Positions 43,267-52,174 of a DNA stretch of 64,000 bases are shown here, in pieces. Source of the DNA: an uncultured Bacilli bacterium. Its GTDB lineage: Bacteria; Bacillota_I; Bacilli_A; RF39; UBA660. Position 1 is the first letter of the stretch; each line of letters opens with the position of its first letter. Made by a program: the position numbers and the translations under genes. Under the pieces are notes generated by a model, which searched no databases, was not told the origin of the DNA, and saw nothing but the letters and a program-made list of their open reading frames with translations. The stretch lies in contig CANRAH010000006.1 of the NCBI GenBank assembly GCA_947628565.1, positions 1 to 64,000 of the forward strand. Reading direction: 5' to 3'.

Positions 43267-43910
43267 ACTATCACCAATTAAGTATATGAAGAAATTCATT
43301 GAAATTGAACACAAAAAGGAGGTATTAACAGGCAAAAGATTATTGCCTATAAATGATATGAAAAAAAGTATTTGTGTTATTATCAATTCAACAAATACTT
43401 AATTGTAATAAAAGAGAAAAAATGTTGAAAAAACTTATCTTTCTATTTTTTTGCTTTACTTATATTAACACCATCTCCTGTTAAGACACCACTTGTTTTA
43501 TCAAAATTTAAATCTTCACTCGCAGGAATTCATATAGTATCTTTATATACTTTAACAAACGTGTTTTTCTTCTTTATTACCTTATGATTTGCCATATATT
43601 TTTTTGATCTTTGGTATATACTTTTAGTTAGTCTCACTCTCTTAAAGAATATTCTATCCCACAAGTATCAGCATTAATAAATTGGCGCACTATATCTTAA
43701 TCAGTAATTGCTTATGCTTTATTTGTTCCATAACTTACTCCACAATGTAAATACATACCAATTTTAGTATATGAGATAGTATATATAAAATGTTTATATG
43801 GCACTTTTCTTTACAAGCATTTTTTAATGGTATTAAAGCTCTAATAATATTTACCTCATCATATATAGCAGTTTAATAGGAACTTTTATACAATTTTGTT
43901 AACTTTGGTA
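43267..43910. other. Gene-poor stretch inside the sigK element
   Basis: About 0.65 kb with many stops in all frames. On the minus strand, pieces such as LHCGVSYGTNK and NFDKTSGVLTGDGVN between ~43490 and ~43770 look like the wreck of a coding region, possibly a phage-type lysin, but the assignment is weak. Confidence 0.35.
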
Positions 43911-43940
43911 TAAAAAAAGCATATAGGATTCCCTATATAC
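43908..43940 (-). terminator. Terminator of the coiled-coil gene
   Basis: ATATAGG (43921-43927) pairs with CCTATAT (43932-43938) around 4 nt, followed by a minus-strand T7 run. Confidence 0.85.
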
Positions 43941-43944
43941 TTGA

Positions 43945-45483
43945 TTATCTTTTAATTTCCCCACTAGACATTGTTCTTTCGTGTTGTGGAGTATAAACTG
44001 ACAATATATATTCTAATTCTTCTAAAGATTTTGTTTCTAATTTTCTTTTAACATCTCTCATATCACTTATTTTTTGGCTTATATTTAAACCAGAATTATG
44101 GAACTCACCAGCATTTAACATTGCACCAATAATATCACTTATCAATTTTTCTCTTTGTTGCGTTTGTTCATTAGTTTTAGTAGTTTGTGATACTTCTTCG
44201 GCTCTAACTTCTGGTGTATGATGTTTTTGATTTCTTATTGAATTTTTTTCATCTTGAGTAATTGTAATCTGATGAATACTGCCATCATCAAATCTAACTT
44301 CATAAGTTGAGTCTGGATATCCAGTAGTACTTAATATTTTTGAAACCTTACCTAGATTAGAATTCTTTTCTTCGATAAAACCAATTAAATCTTTTTCAAA
44401 CTCGCTATATGATGGAACAGGAGTTTCTTGCTTAATTTCTGACGTTGTTTCTTGTTTCTTTACATCAGAGATAAATTCTCTTAATTCATCATTAGTATAA
44501 CTGGCAAATTGTTGACCTAAATTTTTTATTTGTATTTGACTTAAATGATAATCTTCTGGCACTTGTAAATCTTTTCTTATTACTTTTCCAATTAACTCAT
44601 CTCTAACTTTTTTTGCCTCTTGTCTTGCTTTTTCTTCTACTTCTTTTTGATTTAGCAATGCCTCAACTTGTTCATAAGTCATTCCTTTATATTCTGGGGG
44701 TATTGTTTTATTTCCTAAATCCCAAGCAGTATATAAACTTCTATTTTTTTGTAATCTTTCATTTTCTGCTTTATGAATTAGATTATATATTCTTTCTTGT
44801 TCTTTTTCACTTACTTGTGCTTGTTCTCTTTCTGTTTTCATTTGCTCAAATCTTTGATAGAAATTTTCATATACTGGTAATGCTCTTTGATAAAATTGCA
44901 GATCTTGAGAAACTATATTAAATTTTTCTTTTAAATTAGTTATTTGTGCATAATTACTTATATGGTTTCTTACTTTTTCTTCTTGTTGTTTAAAAATTTG
45001 ATACTCTATTGGGTACTTTTCAGAAACTTGTTCTGTGAAGAAAGAACCTAAAGCCTCATCAGATATTTGTCTAATTCTTTTTTCAATTTCTCTTTTTTCG
45101 TTTTCAATTTTATTTATTTCTTGTTGAAGCGTTAATGATTCAATTTCTCTTTGTTCTTGTTCATTTTGCTTAGCTATATCTTCGTTTTGTTTTTCTTCCA
45201 TTAAATCAGCCATATTTTTTGTGTATAATTCATTTTCTTTTTTTATACTTTCGTTAATATCTTCAATTTGTTTTTCATATGGATTAACATTTTTTCTAGA
45301 TTCTTCTTGTTGTAATATTTTTTCTGCTTCAATACCAGTTTTTACTGCTTCATCGACCATATTATCTACATAAGCATAATAATCTCGTACATCATTCTTA
45401 TACATTTTTAAAAGCTCATTTAATTCATTAATTTTTTCATTGTGTCTTTTTTCTTCTGCATTTATTTTTTCAATAATATTCAT
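43945..45483 (-). CDS. Coiled-coil cargo protein of the sigK element
   Basis: A 512-aa cytoplasmic protein. Residues ~1-260 are almost continuous coiled coil (Glu/Lys/Gln/Asn heptads), then a more globular region with PPEYKGMTYEQVEALL, PEDYHLSQIQIKNL and a small beta-rich segment (TYEVRFDDGSIHQITIT), and a helical C-terminus. There is no nuclease, helicase or relaxase motif that I can see. ATG at 45483 follows AGGTGATAG. It is the only other sizeable gene in the element and is intact, suggesting selection. A structural, DNA-associated or excision-related role is possible but unproven. Confidence 0.6.
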   Translation of the reverse strand: MNIIEKINAEEKRHNEKINELNELLKMYKNDVRDYYAYVDNMVDEAVKTGIEAEKILQQEESRKNVNPYEKQIEDINESIKKENELYTKNMADLMEEKQNEDIAKQNEQEQREIESLTLQQEINKIENEKREIEKRIRQISDEALGSFFTEQVSEKYPIEYQIFKQQEEKVRNHISNYAQITNLKEKFNIVSQDLQFYQRALPVYENFYQRFEQMKTEREQAQVSEKEQERIYNLIHKAENERLQKNRSLYTAWDLGNKTIPPEYKGMTYEQVEALLNQKEVEEKARQEAKKVRDELIGKVIRKDLQVPEDYHLSQIQIKNLGQQFASYTNDELREFISDVKKQETTSEIKQETPVPSYSEFEKDLIGFIEEKNSNLGKVSKILSTTGYPDSTYEVRFDDGSIHQITITQDEKNSIRNQKHHTPEVRAEEVSQTTKTNEQTQQREKLISDIIGAMLNAGEFHNSGLNISQKISDMRDVKRKLETKSLEELEYILSVYTPQHERTMSSGEIKR

Positions 45484-45767
45484 ATCTATCACCTACTATT
45501 GAAATTATACCATATATACTTTAAGATGTAAACTAATGAAAAAAAATCACTTATTTTTTTACACTTTTTTGGTTCACTTATGTATCATCAGCATTAAGTT
45601 TCTTAATTGACTCTGTGTTTGCCATTTAGAAAATGCTTATGAAACATACTTTTTCTTTCCTCAAGTTAGTCAAAACTTTAATCACAAATCCACCCTAAAA
45701 TACTCTTATTTTTAATTTACAGATAATATAATATTAGTATAATCACATAAAAGAAAGGACTAATTTT

Positions 45768-47537
45768 ATGGGTAATGACGATATAGAAAAAATAAGAAAC
45801 GATGTAAGAAAATATGTCATATATTCTCGTAAATCAAAGTTTACTGGTAAGGGTGAATCAGTAGAAAACCAAATTGAAATATGTAAAGCATATATTAAGA
45901 GTAAATTTGATATTAACATTAAAGACGAAGACATTATTATTAAGCAAGATGAGGGCTTTAGTGGTAAAGATGTTAAACGTCCACAATTTCAAGAGATGAT
46001 GAAATTTGTTAAAGACAAACAAGTTAAAATGATTGTTGTATATAAATTAGATAGACTTTCTCGTAATGTTCTAGATTTCTGTGAGATGTATAATGAACTG
46101 GAACTATACGATACTAAATTTGCTAGTGTATCAGAAAGTTTTGATACTACTACATCAATGGGGCGTGCAATGCTTATGATAACAATGACATTTGCACAAC
46201 TAGAACGTGAAACGATAGCAGAACGTATTAGAGATAATATGATGGAACTTGCTAAAACTGGACGTTGGCTTGGTGGTAATACACCGATGGGCTTTGCCTC
46301 AGAAAAGATGGAAAAGTTTAACATCAATGGTAAAAAGGTTTCACTATATAAATTAAGCCCTATAAATGACGAAATAGATATTATAAAACTTATATATGAC
46401 AAATACCTTGAATTAAAGTCTTTAACTACTCTAGAAACATTTTTACTTAACAATAATCTGCATACAAGACGTGAATGTGATTTCACACGTTGGGGACTTA
46501 AAAAGATACTGACAAACCCCGTTTATGCAATTGCCGATAAAGATATGTTTAATTACTTTAAAAACAACGATATGGAGATCTTTAACAATGAAATAGATTG
46601 GAATGGCTTAAATGGCGTGATGAGTTATAACAAGACAAGTAAAACTAAAACTGGTAGTGTTAAAGCTAAAGACAAAGACCAATGGATAAATGCTATTGGA
46701 AAACATCAAGGAATTATTAAAGGTAAAGACTGGGTAGAAGTTCAAACATTACTTAATAGTAATCAGAACAAAGCATATAGAAAACCAGTTAAAAACAATT
46801 CTATTCTAGCCGGCATATTAAGGTGCGAACATTGTGGCAACCTTATGAGACCAAAACTTAAAGATACAACACTTCCTAATGGTGATAGAAAGTTCAATTA
46901 TATATGTGACCTTAAAATGAGGTCTAGAGGAAAACTTTGTAATTGTCCTAATGTTAACGGAAATGAGGCAGACAAACTTGTTATTGACGGAATAAAACGA
47001 CTTGCAAAGCCTACTAGTGAGTTTTACCAAGAACTACTTAAAATTATTAAAGATGAAAACTATAGCAAAAATAGCAGGACAAATGAATTAGAGGTTTTAG
47101 AAAAAAAACATAATCAAAACCTTGCTAGTATTAAAAATTATATATCTCGTATAGAATATGTTGATGAAGAATTATTAGATGACATACAAGGAAAAATAAA
47201 AAATTTAAAACAAAAAGACAAAGAAATTGTAGCAAAGATACAAGAACTAAAGAGAGAACAACCAGACTCTTATACCGACCAAGAAACTGTTAAAATGCTC
47301 ATTTATATACTTGATAACTATATGAACAACTTTACTGAACTTGATTTACTATCACAAAGAAACTTCTTAAAGTTATTTATTGGTAATTGTTCAACCGATG
47401 GAAAAGACATACACATTGACTTGATAGGTTCAAGAAATCATACAACAACCTATCAACCAGTCTTTGAAGATAGTCTGGACTCCAAAACTGGTACTCACGG
47501 AGAACAAATTGTTCTTTTAAGTGATAGTAGCGAATGA
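45768..47537 (+). CDS. Large serine recombinase of the sigK element (SpoIVCA-like)
   Basis: A 589-aa site-specific recombinase. Catalytic domain: YSRKS with nucleophile Ser23, then GFSGKDVKRPQFQEM, VYKLDRLSRN and GRAMLMITMTFAQLERETIAERI; recombinase domain with GGNTPMGF; zinc ribbon from CEHCG (near residue 353) to CNCP; long coiled coil at ~430-480. This is the standard large serine integrase layout. It is adjacent to the right end, and its TGA stop lies within the crossover site. After excision the circle would read through this stop for 32 more codons. Functionally equivalent to B. subtilis SpoIVCA, which rebuilds sigK. Confidence 0.95.
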   Translation: MGNDDIEKIRNDVRKYVIYSRKSKFTGKGESVENQIEICKAYIKSKFDINIKDEDIIIKQDEGFSGKDVKRPQFQEMMKFVKDKQVKMIVVYKLDRLSRNVLDFCEMYNELELYDTKFASVSESFDTTTSMGRAMLMITMTFAQLERETIAERIRDNMMELAKTGRWLGGNTPMGFASEKMEKFNINGKKVSLYKLSPINDEIDIIKLIYDKYLELKSLTTLETFLLNNNLHTRRECDFTRWGLKKILTNPVYAIADKDMFNYFKNNDMEIFNNEIDWNGLNGVMSYNKTSKTKTGSVKAKDKDQWINAIGKHQGIIKGKDWVEVQTLLNSNQNKAYRKPVKNNSILAGILRCEHCGNLMRPKLKDTTLPNGDRKFNYICDLKMRSRGKLCNCPNVNGNEADKLVIDGIKRLAKPTSEFYQELLKIIKDENYSKNSRTNELEVLEKKHNQNLASIKNYISRIEYVDEELLDDIQGKIKNLKQKDKEIVAKIQELKREQPDSYTDQETVKMLIYILDNYMNNFTELDLLSQRNFLKLFIGNCSTDGKDIHIDLIGSRNHTTTYQPVFEDSLDSKTGTHGEQIVLLSDSSE

Positions 47538-47540
47538 AAT
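47511..47540 (+). other. Right attachment junction of the sigK element
   Basis: Shared core AATG at 47533-47536. The element half-site GTTCTTT..GTGA (47511-47524) lies to the left and the sigK half-site AAATATTG to the right. Combined with the left junction, the excised circle would carry a 46-bp imperfect palindrome centred between the two A of the core. Confidence 0.85.
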
Positions 47541-47904
47541 ATTGATGTATTTTAGAAATAATAAAAAAAGAAGTAAAGATATAAGCATAAATGAATCTGT
47601 TGGGTTTGATAAAGAAGGAAACGAAATAACTATATTAGATATATTAAAAACACCAACACCCGATTATGCACTTGATATTCATAAAGAAAATAATATCTCT
47701 GATTTAAAGAAATATTTAAACATCTTAACTGAAAGAGAAAAAAAAATAATAATTGCAAGATATGGGCTTTTTGATAATGATGAAATTACACAAAAAGAAA
47801 TTGCTAAAAAACTTGGAATTTCAAGAAGTTATGTATCTAGAATAGAAAAAAGAGCTCTAACCAAAATACTTAGAGAGTTCTTAAAAAACAATAAAGATAT
47901 ATAA
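47536..47904 (+). CDS. sigK: SigK 3' portion, separated from its start by the element
   Basis: 122 codons encode the rest of SigK: EILMYFRNNKKRSKD, GFDKEGNEITILDIL, then region 4 with LTEREKKIIIARYGL and the helix-turn-helix EIAKKLGISRSYVSRIEKRALTKI. It has no ribosome site of its own; the frame runs back into the recombinase tail. Joined to the 5' portion it gives a 231-residue SigK, close to the 241 of B. subtilis. It is expressed only after excision. Confidence 0.95.
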   Translation, partial: EILMYFRNNKKRSKDISINESVGFDKEGNEITILDILKTPTPDYALDIHKENNISDLKKYLNILTEREKKIIIARYGLFDNDEITQKEIAKKLGISRSYVSRIEKRALTKILREFLKNNKDI

Positions 47905-47922
47905 AATTTTATATCTTTTTTC
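47893..47922. terminator. Terminator between sigK and dusB
   Basis: AAGATATA (47894-47901) pairs with TATATCTT (47910-47917) with a T run; it serves sigK and probably the convergent dusB. Confidence 0.8.
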
Positions 47923-47923
47923 T

Positions 47924-48895
47924 TTATATATTTTTTAAATAATTATCTAATAAAGATAATAGTTCTTCTTTACTTGTTGTTTTAAATATAGCTTCTTTTA
48001 ATTCTTTTGAATTTTTTAAACCTTTTAAATACCATGCTGAATGACTTCTTATTTCTAGCATTGCTACTTTATAAGGTTTAGTTTCAAGTAATAGATCCAA
48101 ATGCTTTTTAATCATCTTTATTTTTTCTTCTATTGTTATTTCTTTAGGTTCAATACCATATTCAAGGTAATCAACACATTCTTTTATAAGCCAAGGATTT
48201 CCTAATACTCCTCTACCTATCATAACTGCATCACATCCAGTTTCATCTATCATTTTCTTAGCATCATAGCAAGACTTTATATCCCCATTTCCTATTACAG
48301 GAATTTTAACAGCATTTTTAACATCCCTGATTATATTCCAATTAGCCTTACCACTATATCCTTGCTTACGAGTCCTTGGATGAATAGTTATCGCACTAGC
48401 TTTAGCTTTTTCTATTACTTTAGCAATTTCGACTGCATTAATACTATTTTCATCCCAACCACTACGTATTTTTACTGTAACAGGAATAGGCACAGAATTT
48501 ACAACAGAACTTACTATATCATAAACTTTATTAGGATCTTTTAATAATGCGCTTCCAGCTTGTGAAGATATAGCAACCTTGGGTACTGGACAGCCCATAT
48601 TTATATCTATAATATCAGGATGCATATTTTCATATATATATTTAGCTGCTATAACAAAGGACTCTTTATCACTACCAAATATTTGCTGTGAAATTGGTCT
48701 TTCAAAATCTGTCATATAAAGCATATCTATAGTCTTTTTATTATGATACATCAAAGCCTTATCACTTACCATTTCAGCTTCAATTAATCCAGCCCCCATT
48801 TGTTTTATTATAGTTCTAAATGCACTATTAGAAATACCAGCCATGGGAGCTAAAACAACTCTATTTTTTATTTCAACATTACCTATTTTAAACAT
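47924..48895 (-). CDS. dusB: tRNA-dihydrouridine synthase
   Basis: A 323-aa flavoprotein of the Dus family reducing uridines in tRNA. LAPMAGISNSAFR opens the TIM barrel, the catalytic Cys is in NMGCPVPKV, and the FMN-binding motifs IPVIGNGDI and MIGRGVLGNPWL are present. DusB-type length. It is followed upstream by dnaE in the same direction with a 20-base gap, suggesting co-transcription. Confidence 0.92.
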   Translation of the reverse strand: MFKIGNVEIKNRVVLAPMAGISNSAFRTIIKQMGAGLIEAEMVSDKALMYHNKKTIDMLYMTDFERPISQQIFGSDKESFVIAAKYIYENMHPDIIDINMGCPVPKVAISSQAGSALLKDPNKVYDIVSSVVNSVPIPVTVKIRSGWDENSINAVEIAKVIEKAKASAITIHPRTRKQGYSGKANWNIIRDVKNAVKIPVIGNGDIKSCYDAKKMIDETGCDAVMIGRGVLGNPWLIKECVDYLEYGIEPKEITIEEKIKMIKKHLDLLLETKPYKVAMLEIRSHSAWYLKGLKNSKELKEAIFKTTSKEELLSLLDNYLKNI

Positions 48896-48915
48896 CTTTT
48901 TACCTCTTTAATCAA

Positions 48916-51843
48916 CTATAATTTATTTATCATATTAGCTACTACTTGATAAATATCAAATCTTTTTTCAACTCTTCCTTTTACAAGAATAATATCGCCT
49001 TTTTTTAAATCTTTATTTTCTTTATATATACTTGGAAAAAGTACAATATCAACTTTAGCTATTTCATCAGATCCAGATATAAAGCACATAACTTCATCTT
49101 TTTTAGTATTTGTTTCCTTTAGCTTATCAATATATACTATAATTGATACTATTTTGTCAAAATAAGATTCTATTTCATTTATATTTACTATATTGCCTAT
49201 CTTTGATTTAAATAAAGTTATAGGATTTTCTGTTAAATAAAAGCCAAATACGTCAAGTTCTTTTTCCATAAGATAGCTTTTAGTATACTCCTCTTTTATT
49301 TTTATCTCTGGTTCAAGTGAATATTCACGACTTAGTTCTCTAATTAATTCACTATAATTTATTATATTATCTAAATTTTCTATTAAAGTTCTTTTGTTAT
49401 AACCAAAGCATTCAAAAGCAGATGAATATATTAAAGATTCTAATGTTTTAGAATTTACACTTTTACCGTAGCATCTACTAATAAAGTCATATATATCAGT
49501 AAATTTACCATTTTCTCTTTCTTTTAATATAATATCGCAACATGCAAGTCCAACATTCTTAATATTAGTAAGTGGATATCGAATTCCATTAGGTTCTATT
49601 ATATATTGATTAAAACTTAAATTTATATCTGGCTTTAAAATATTAATTCCATTCTGTCTTGCTTCATATATATATATTTTTGTTTTATTTTCATCATTTA
49701 TATCCATTGAAAGCAAATATGATATAAAATTTTTTCTATAATGAGCTTTTAAGTAAGCCATTTTATACGCAACAATAGAATATCCAATAGAATGTGATTT
49801 ATTAAAACCATATTCTGCAAATTTCAGCATAGATGAAAAAACCTTTTCAATTAATTTAATATCATATCCATTTTTTAGTGCTCGTGCCTTAAATTTTTCT
49901 TGTTCTTCAAGAATTAAATCTTTTTTCTTTTTACTCATCGCTTTTCTTAATATATCTGCTTCACCAAGTGTATAAGAAGCCATTACACGAGCTATTTGCA
50001 TAATCTGTTCCTGATATATCATAATACCATATGTTGGTTTTAAAATAGGTTCCAAAGATTTATCTAAATAATCTATTTTTTCTATACCATTTTTCCTATT
50101 GACATAGCTTGTTATATTTTGCATAGGTCCAGGTCTAAATAGTGCGATTGCTGCAAAGATATCATCCATACTGCTTACTTTTAATTTTTTCAAAAAATTA
50201 ATCATACCTTCCGATTCAAATTGAAATATTCCAATAGTATCGGCTTTTGTAAATATCGAAAGAGCTTCTTTATCATTTAATGGAATTTCATCAAATTTTA
50301 AATTTATATTATAATCTTTATTTATGCTATCTATTATACGATGTATTGTAGTCAAATACTTAATAGCTAAAAAGTCCATTTTAAGTAATCCTATTTCTTC
50401 TAGATATGTCATATCATATCCACTAACATAAAAATCTCGGCTTTTATCAAGTGGTATTACTTCATCTAAATCAACATTTGACATGACAACTCCTGCTGCA
50501 TGGATAGATGTATGTCTCTTTAAACCTTCAAATTTTATTGCTATTTTAAAACAGTTCATCAATTCTTCTTTACGTTCAAGTAAAATCTTTAATTTGGCAT
50601 TATCATTATAATTTTCTTTTAATGTTTTTTTAGAATCGATTAATTTAGTTAAATTATCAATTAGTTTAGAATCTATATTTAATGTTTTTGCAACATCACG
50701 TATAGCTTGCTTCGCTCCTAACGTTCCAAATGTAATTATAGGTACTACTCTTTTTTCACCGTACTTTTTTATACAATATTTAATTACATCTTCTCGTTTT
50801 TCATGTTCAAAATCTATATCTATATCTGGCATGCTAACACGCTCAGGATTTAAAAATCTTTCAAACAACAAATTATATTTAATTGGATCTACATCTGTAA
50901 TCATAAGGCAATATGAAACTAAAGATCCAACACAGGAACCCCTTCCAGATCCAACAATTATATTATTATTTTTAGCATATTTAACGTAATCCGAAACAAT
51001 TAAAAAATAATCGCAAAATCCCATTTTATTAATTACATCTAATTCATATTTTAATCTTGATTTATATATTTCTTTTACAGTATTTCCAAAGTGATACTTT
51101 AATCCTTCTATACATTTCTTTTTTAAATAAGCATAGCTATCTATATTTTCATCATTTATAAATTTTGGCATTAATTTTTGATTAAATTCAAGTTTTAAAT
51201 TACATAAACTTTCTATTAAATGATTATTTTTTACACTTTCTTTATAGTTATTATTAAACGTGTCTTCTAGCAAGATATATTTATCTTTATTGTTATCATC
51301 AATTAGATTAACTACGACATTGTCTCTTATCGCATCTATATATTTTATATATTTACTATCTTCTTTTTTTAAATATAAAGTTTCATTCATATAAACTTTG
51401 TTTGATGCATCTATTTTCTCATATTCGTTTTTATTCTTGTAACCTATAAATATATTTTCGTATAAATCTTTTATGTCATTATATATATTTAAGCTTTCAA
51501 AAGGAGTTATACACACTAAATCATTTTTATATTTTTTTAAATCCTCTAATTCCAATTTTTTTTCACTCATATATGTGCATAACTTTATTAAATTTTTATA
51601 TCCATCATAATTTTTAGCATAAAGCACAATCTTATATGAATTATAATCTATTTCAAGTCCAACTATAGGTTTAATATCATTACTTATGCACATTTTATAA
51701 AAATCCATAACTCCATGCATATTATTATCTGTTATTGTAAGGGATTTAATATTATTTTTTTTAGCAAATAAAATCAAATCATTGATTTTAATCATAGATT
51801 TTAAAATACTATTATCTGTTTTTATATAAAGTGGTGTATACAT
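48916..51843 (-). CDS. dnaE: DNA polymerase III alpha subunit, DnaE-type
   Basis: A 975-aa C-family replicative polymerase. The palm has PDIDIDFEHEKREDV near residue 339 and LLKMDFLAI near 487. The fingers have FRPGPMQNI and YGIMIYQEQIMQIA, with the HhH region and a C-terminal OB fold (GRVEKRFDIYQVV). It is shorter than the ~1,150 residues of many DnaE proteins. The N-terminal PHP domain has lost the metal-binding His residues (LYIKTDNS where HVHSDYS is usual), so that domain should be inactive. Firmicutes normally use PolC plus DnaE. Confidence 0.93.
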   Translation of the reverse strand: MYTPLYIKTDNSILKSMIKINDLILFAKKNNIKSLTITDNNMHGVMDFYKMCISNDIKPIVGLEIDYNSYKIVLYAKNYDGYKNLIKLCTYMSEKKLELEDLKKYKNDLVCITPFESLNIYNDIKDLYENIFIGYKNKNEYEKIDASNKVYMNETLYLKKEDSKYIKYIDAIRDNVVVNLIDDNNKDKYILLEDTFNNNYKESVKNNHLIESLCNLKLEFNQKLMPKFINDENIDSYAYLKKKCIEGLKYHFGNTVKEIYKSRLKYELDVINKMGFCDYFLIVSDYVKYAKNNNIIVGSGRGSCVGSLVSYCLMITDVDPIKYNLLFERFLNPERVSMPDIDIDFEHEKREDVIKYCIKKYGEKRVVPIITFGTLGAKQAIRDVAKTLNIDSKLIDNLTKLIDSKKTLKENYNDNAKLKILLERKEELMNCFKIAIKFEGLKRHTSIHAAGVVMSNVDLDEVIPLDKSRDFYVSGYDMTYLEEIGLLKMDFLAIKYLTTIHRIIDSINKDYNINLKFDEIPLNDKEALSIFTKADTIGIFQFESEGMINFLKKLKVSSMDDIFAAIALFRPGPMQNITSYVNRKNGIEKIDYLDKSLEPILKPTYGIMIYQEQIMQIARVMASYTLGEADILRKAMSKKKKDLILEEQEKFKARALKNGYDIKLIEKVFSSMLKFAEYGFNKSHSIGYSIVAYKMAYLKAHYRKNFISYLLSMDINDENKTKIYIYEARQNGINILKPDINLSFNQYIIEPNGIRYPLTNIKNVGLACCDIILKERENGKFTDIYDFISRCYGKSVNSKTLESLIYSSAFECFGYNKRTLIENLDNIINYSELIRELSREYSLEPEIKIKEEYTKSYLMEKELDVFGFYLTENPITLFKSKIGNIVNINEIESYFDKIVSIIVYIDKLKETNTKKDEVMCFISGSDEIAKVDIVLFPSIYKENKDLKKGDIILVKGRVEKRFDIYQVVANMINKL

Positions 51844-51908
51844 TATATCCCTCCTACATATATTTTACTATAAATCATTTTTATTTTAAACAAATTTCCT
51901 AAAAATAT

Positions 51909-51937
51909 TTGACTTATTTTTAAAAATATGATAAACT
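51909..51937 (+). promoter_or_regulatory. Sigma-A promoter of rpmB
   Basis: TTGACT (51909-51914), 17 bases, TAAACT (51932-51937), 40 bases before the ATG. Confidence 0.65.
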
Positions 51938-51977
51938 CATATGGCATAGGGAAAAAATATGAAAACGGAGGAATATT

Positions 51978-52151
51978 ATGGCAGTTAAAGCAACTAATAA
52001 AAAACCACTTGCTGGAAATAGAAGATCTCATTCTTTAAGAGCTACTAAACATACGCAGAAAGTTAATTTACAATTAGTAACTTTAAGTGATGGAAAAAAG
52101 GTTAGAATAAGCGCAAGAGAAAAAAGAGCATTAAATAAAGTTGAAAAATAA
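51978..52151 (+). CDS. rpmB: 50S ribosomal protein L28
   Basis: A 57-aa basic protein. GNRRSHSLRATKHTQKVNLQ and DGKKVRISAREKRALNK match the L28 core; the Cys residues of zinc-binding L28 forms are absent. Ribosome site CGGAGG before ATG, with a sigma-A promoter upstream and its own terminator. Divergent from dnaE. Confidence 0.9.
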   Translation: MAVKATNKKPLAGNRRSHSLRATKHTQKVNLQLVTLSDGKKVRISAREKRALNKVEK

Positions 52152-52174
52152 AAAATACGTTTAGTATTTTTTTA
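52151..52174 (+). terminator. Terminator of rpmB
   Basis: AAAAATAC (52151-52158) pairs with GTATTTTT (52164-52171); a T run follows. Confidence 0.8.

Larger units (their letters stand above)
42856..47532 (+). mobile_element. sigK intervening (skin-like) element, 4,677 bp
   Basis: It separates codon 109 and codon 110 of sigK. Its ends share AATG (42856-42859 and 47533-47536). Deleting 42856-47532 joins GAAAAT to GAAATATTG and restores the reading frame with the family-typical CIENEILMYFR. The element carries a large serine recombinase next to the right end, a 512-aa coiled-coil gene, a small gene and about 0.65 kb without genes. B. subtilis skin is ~48 kb and C. difficile skin ~15 kb, so this one is minimal and has no phage structural genes. 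Excision should occur in the mother cell. Confidence 0.93.

Noticed and set aside
43220-43402. 60-aa plus-strand frame inside the sigK element
   Set aside because: It overlaps the better-supported minus-strand gene at 43084-43266 and its start has no ribosome site.
43440-43800. Decayed lysin or amidase on the minus strand
   Set aside because: Only short fragments read through, with several stops; the resemblance is too weak to name a family.
42913-47532. A larger phage-type skin element
   Set aside because: The distance between the two sigK parts fixes the size at 4.7 kb, and no phage structural or lysis gene is intact.
45768-47537. UGA read as tryptophan (Mollicute-like code)
   Set aside because: Trp positions in conserved proteins use TGG, no TGA interrupts any conserved gene, and the recombinase ends in TGA.
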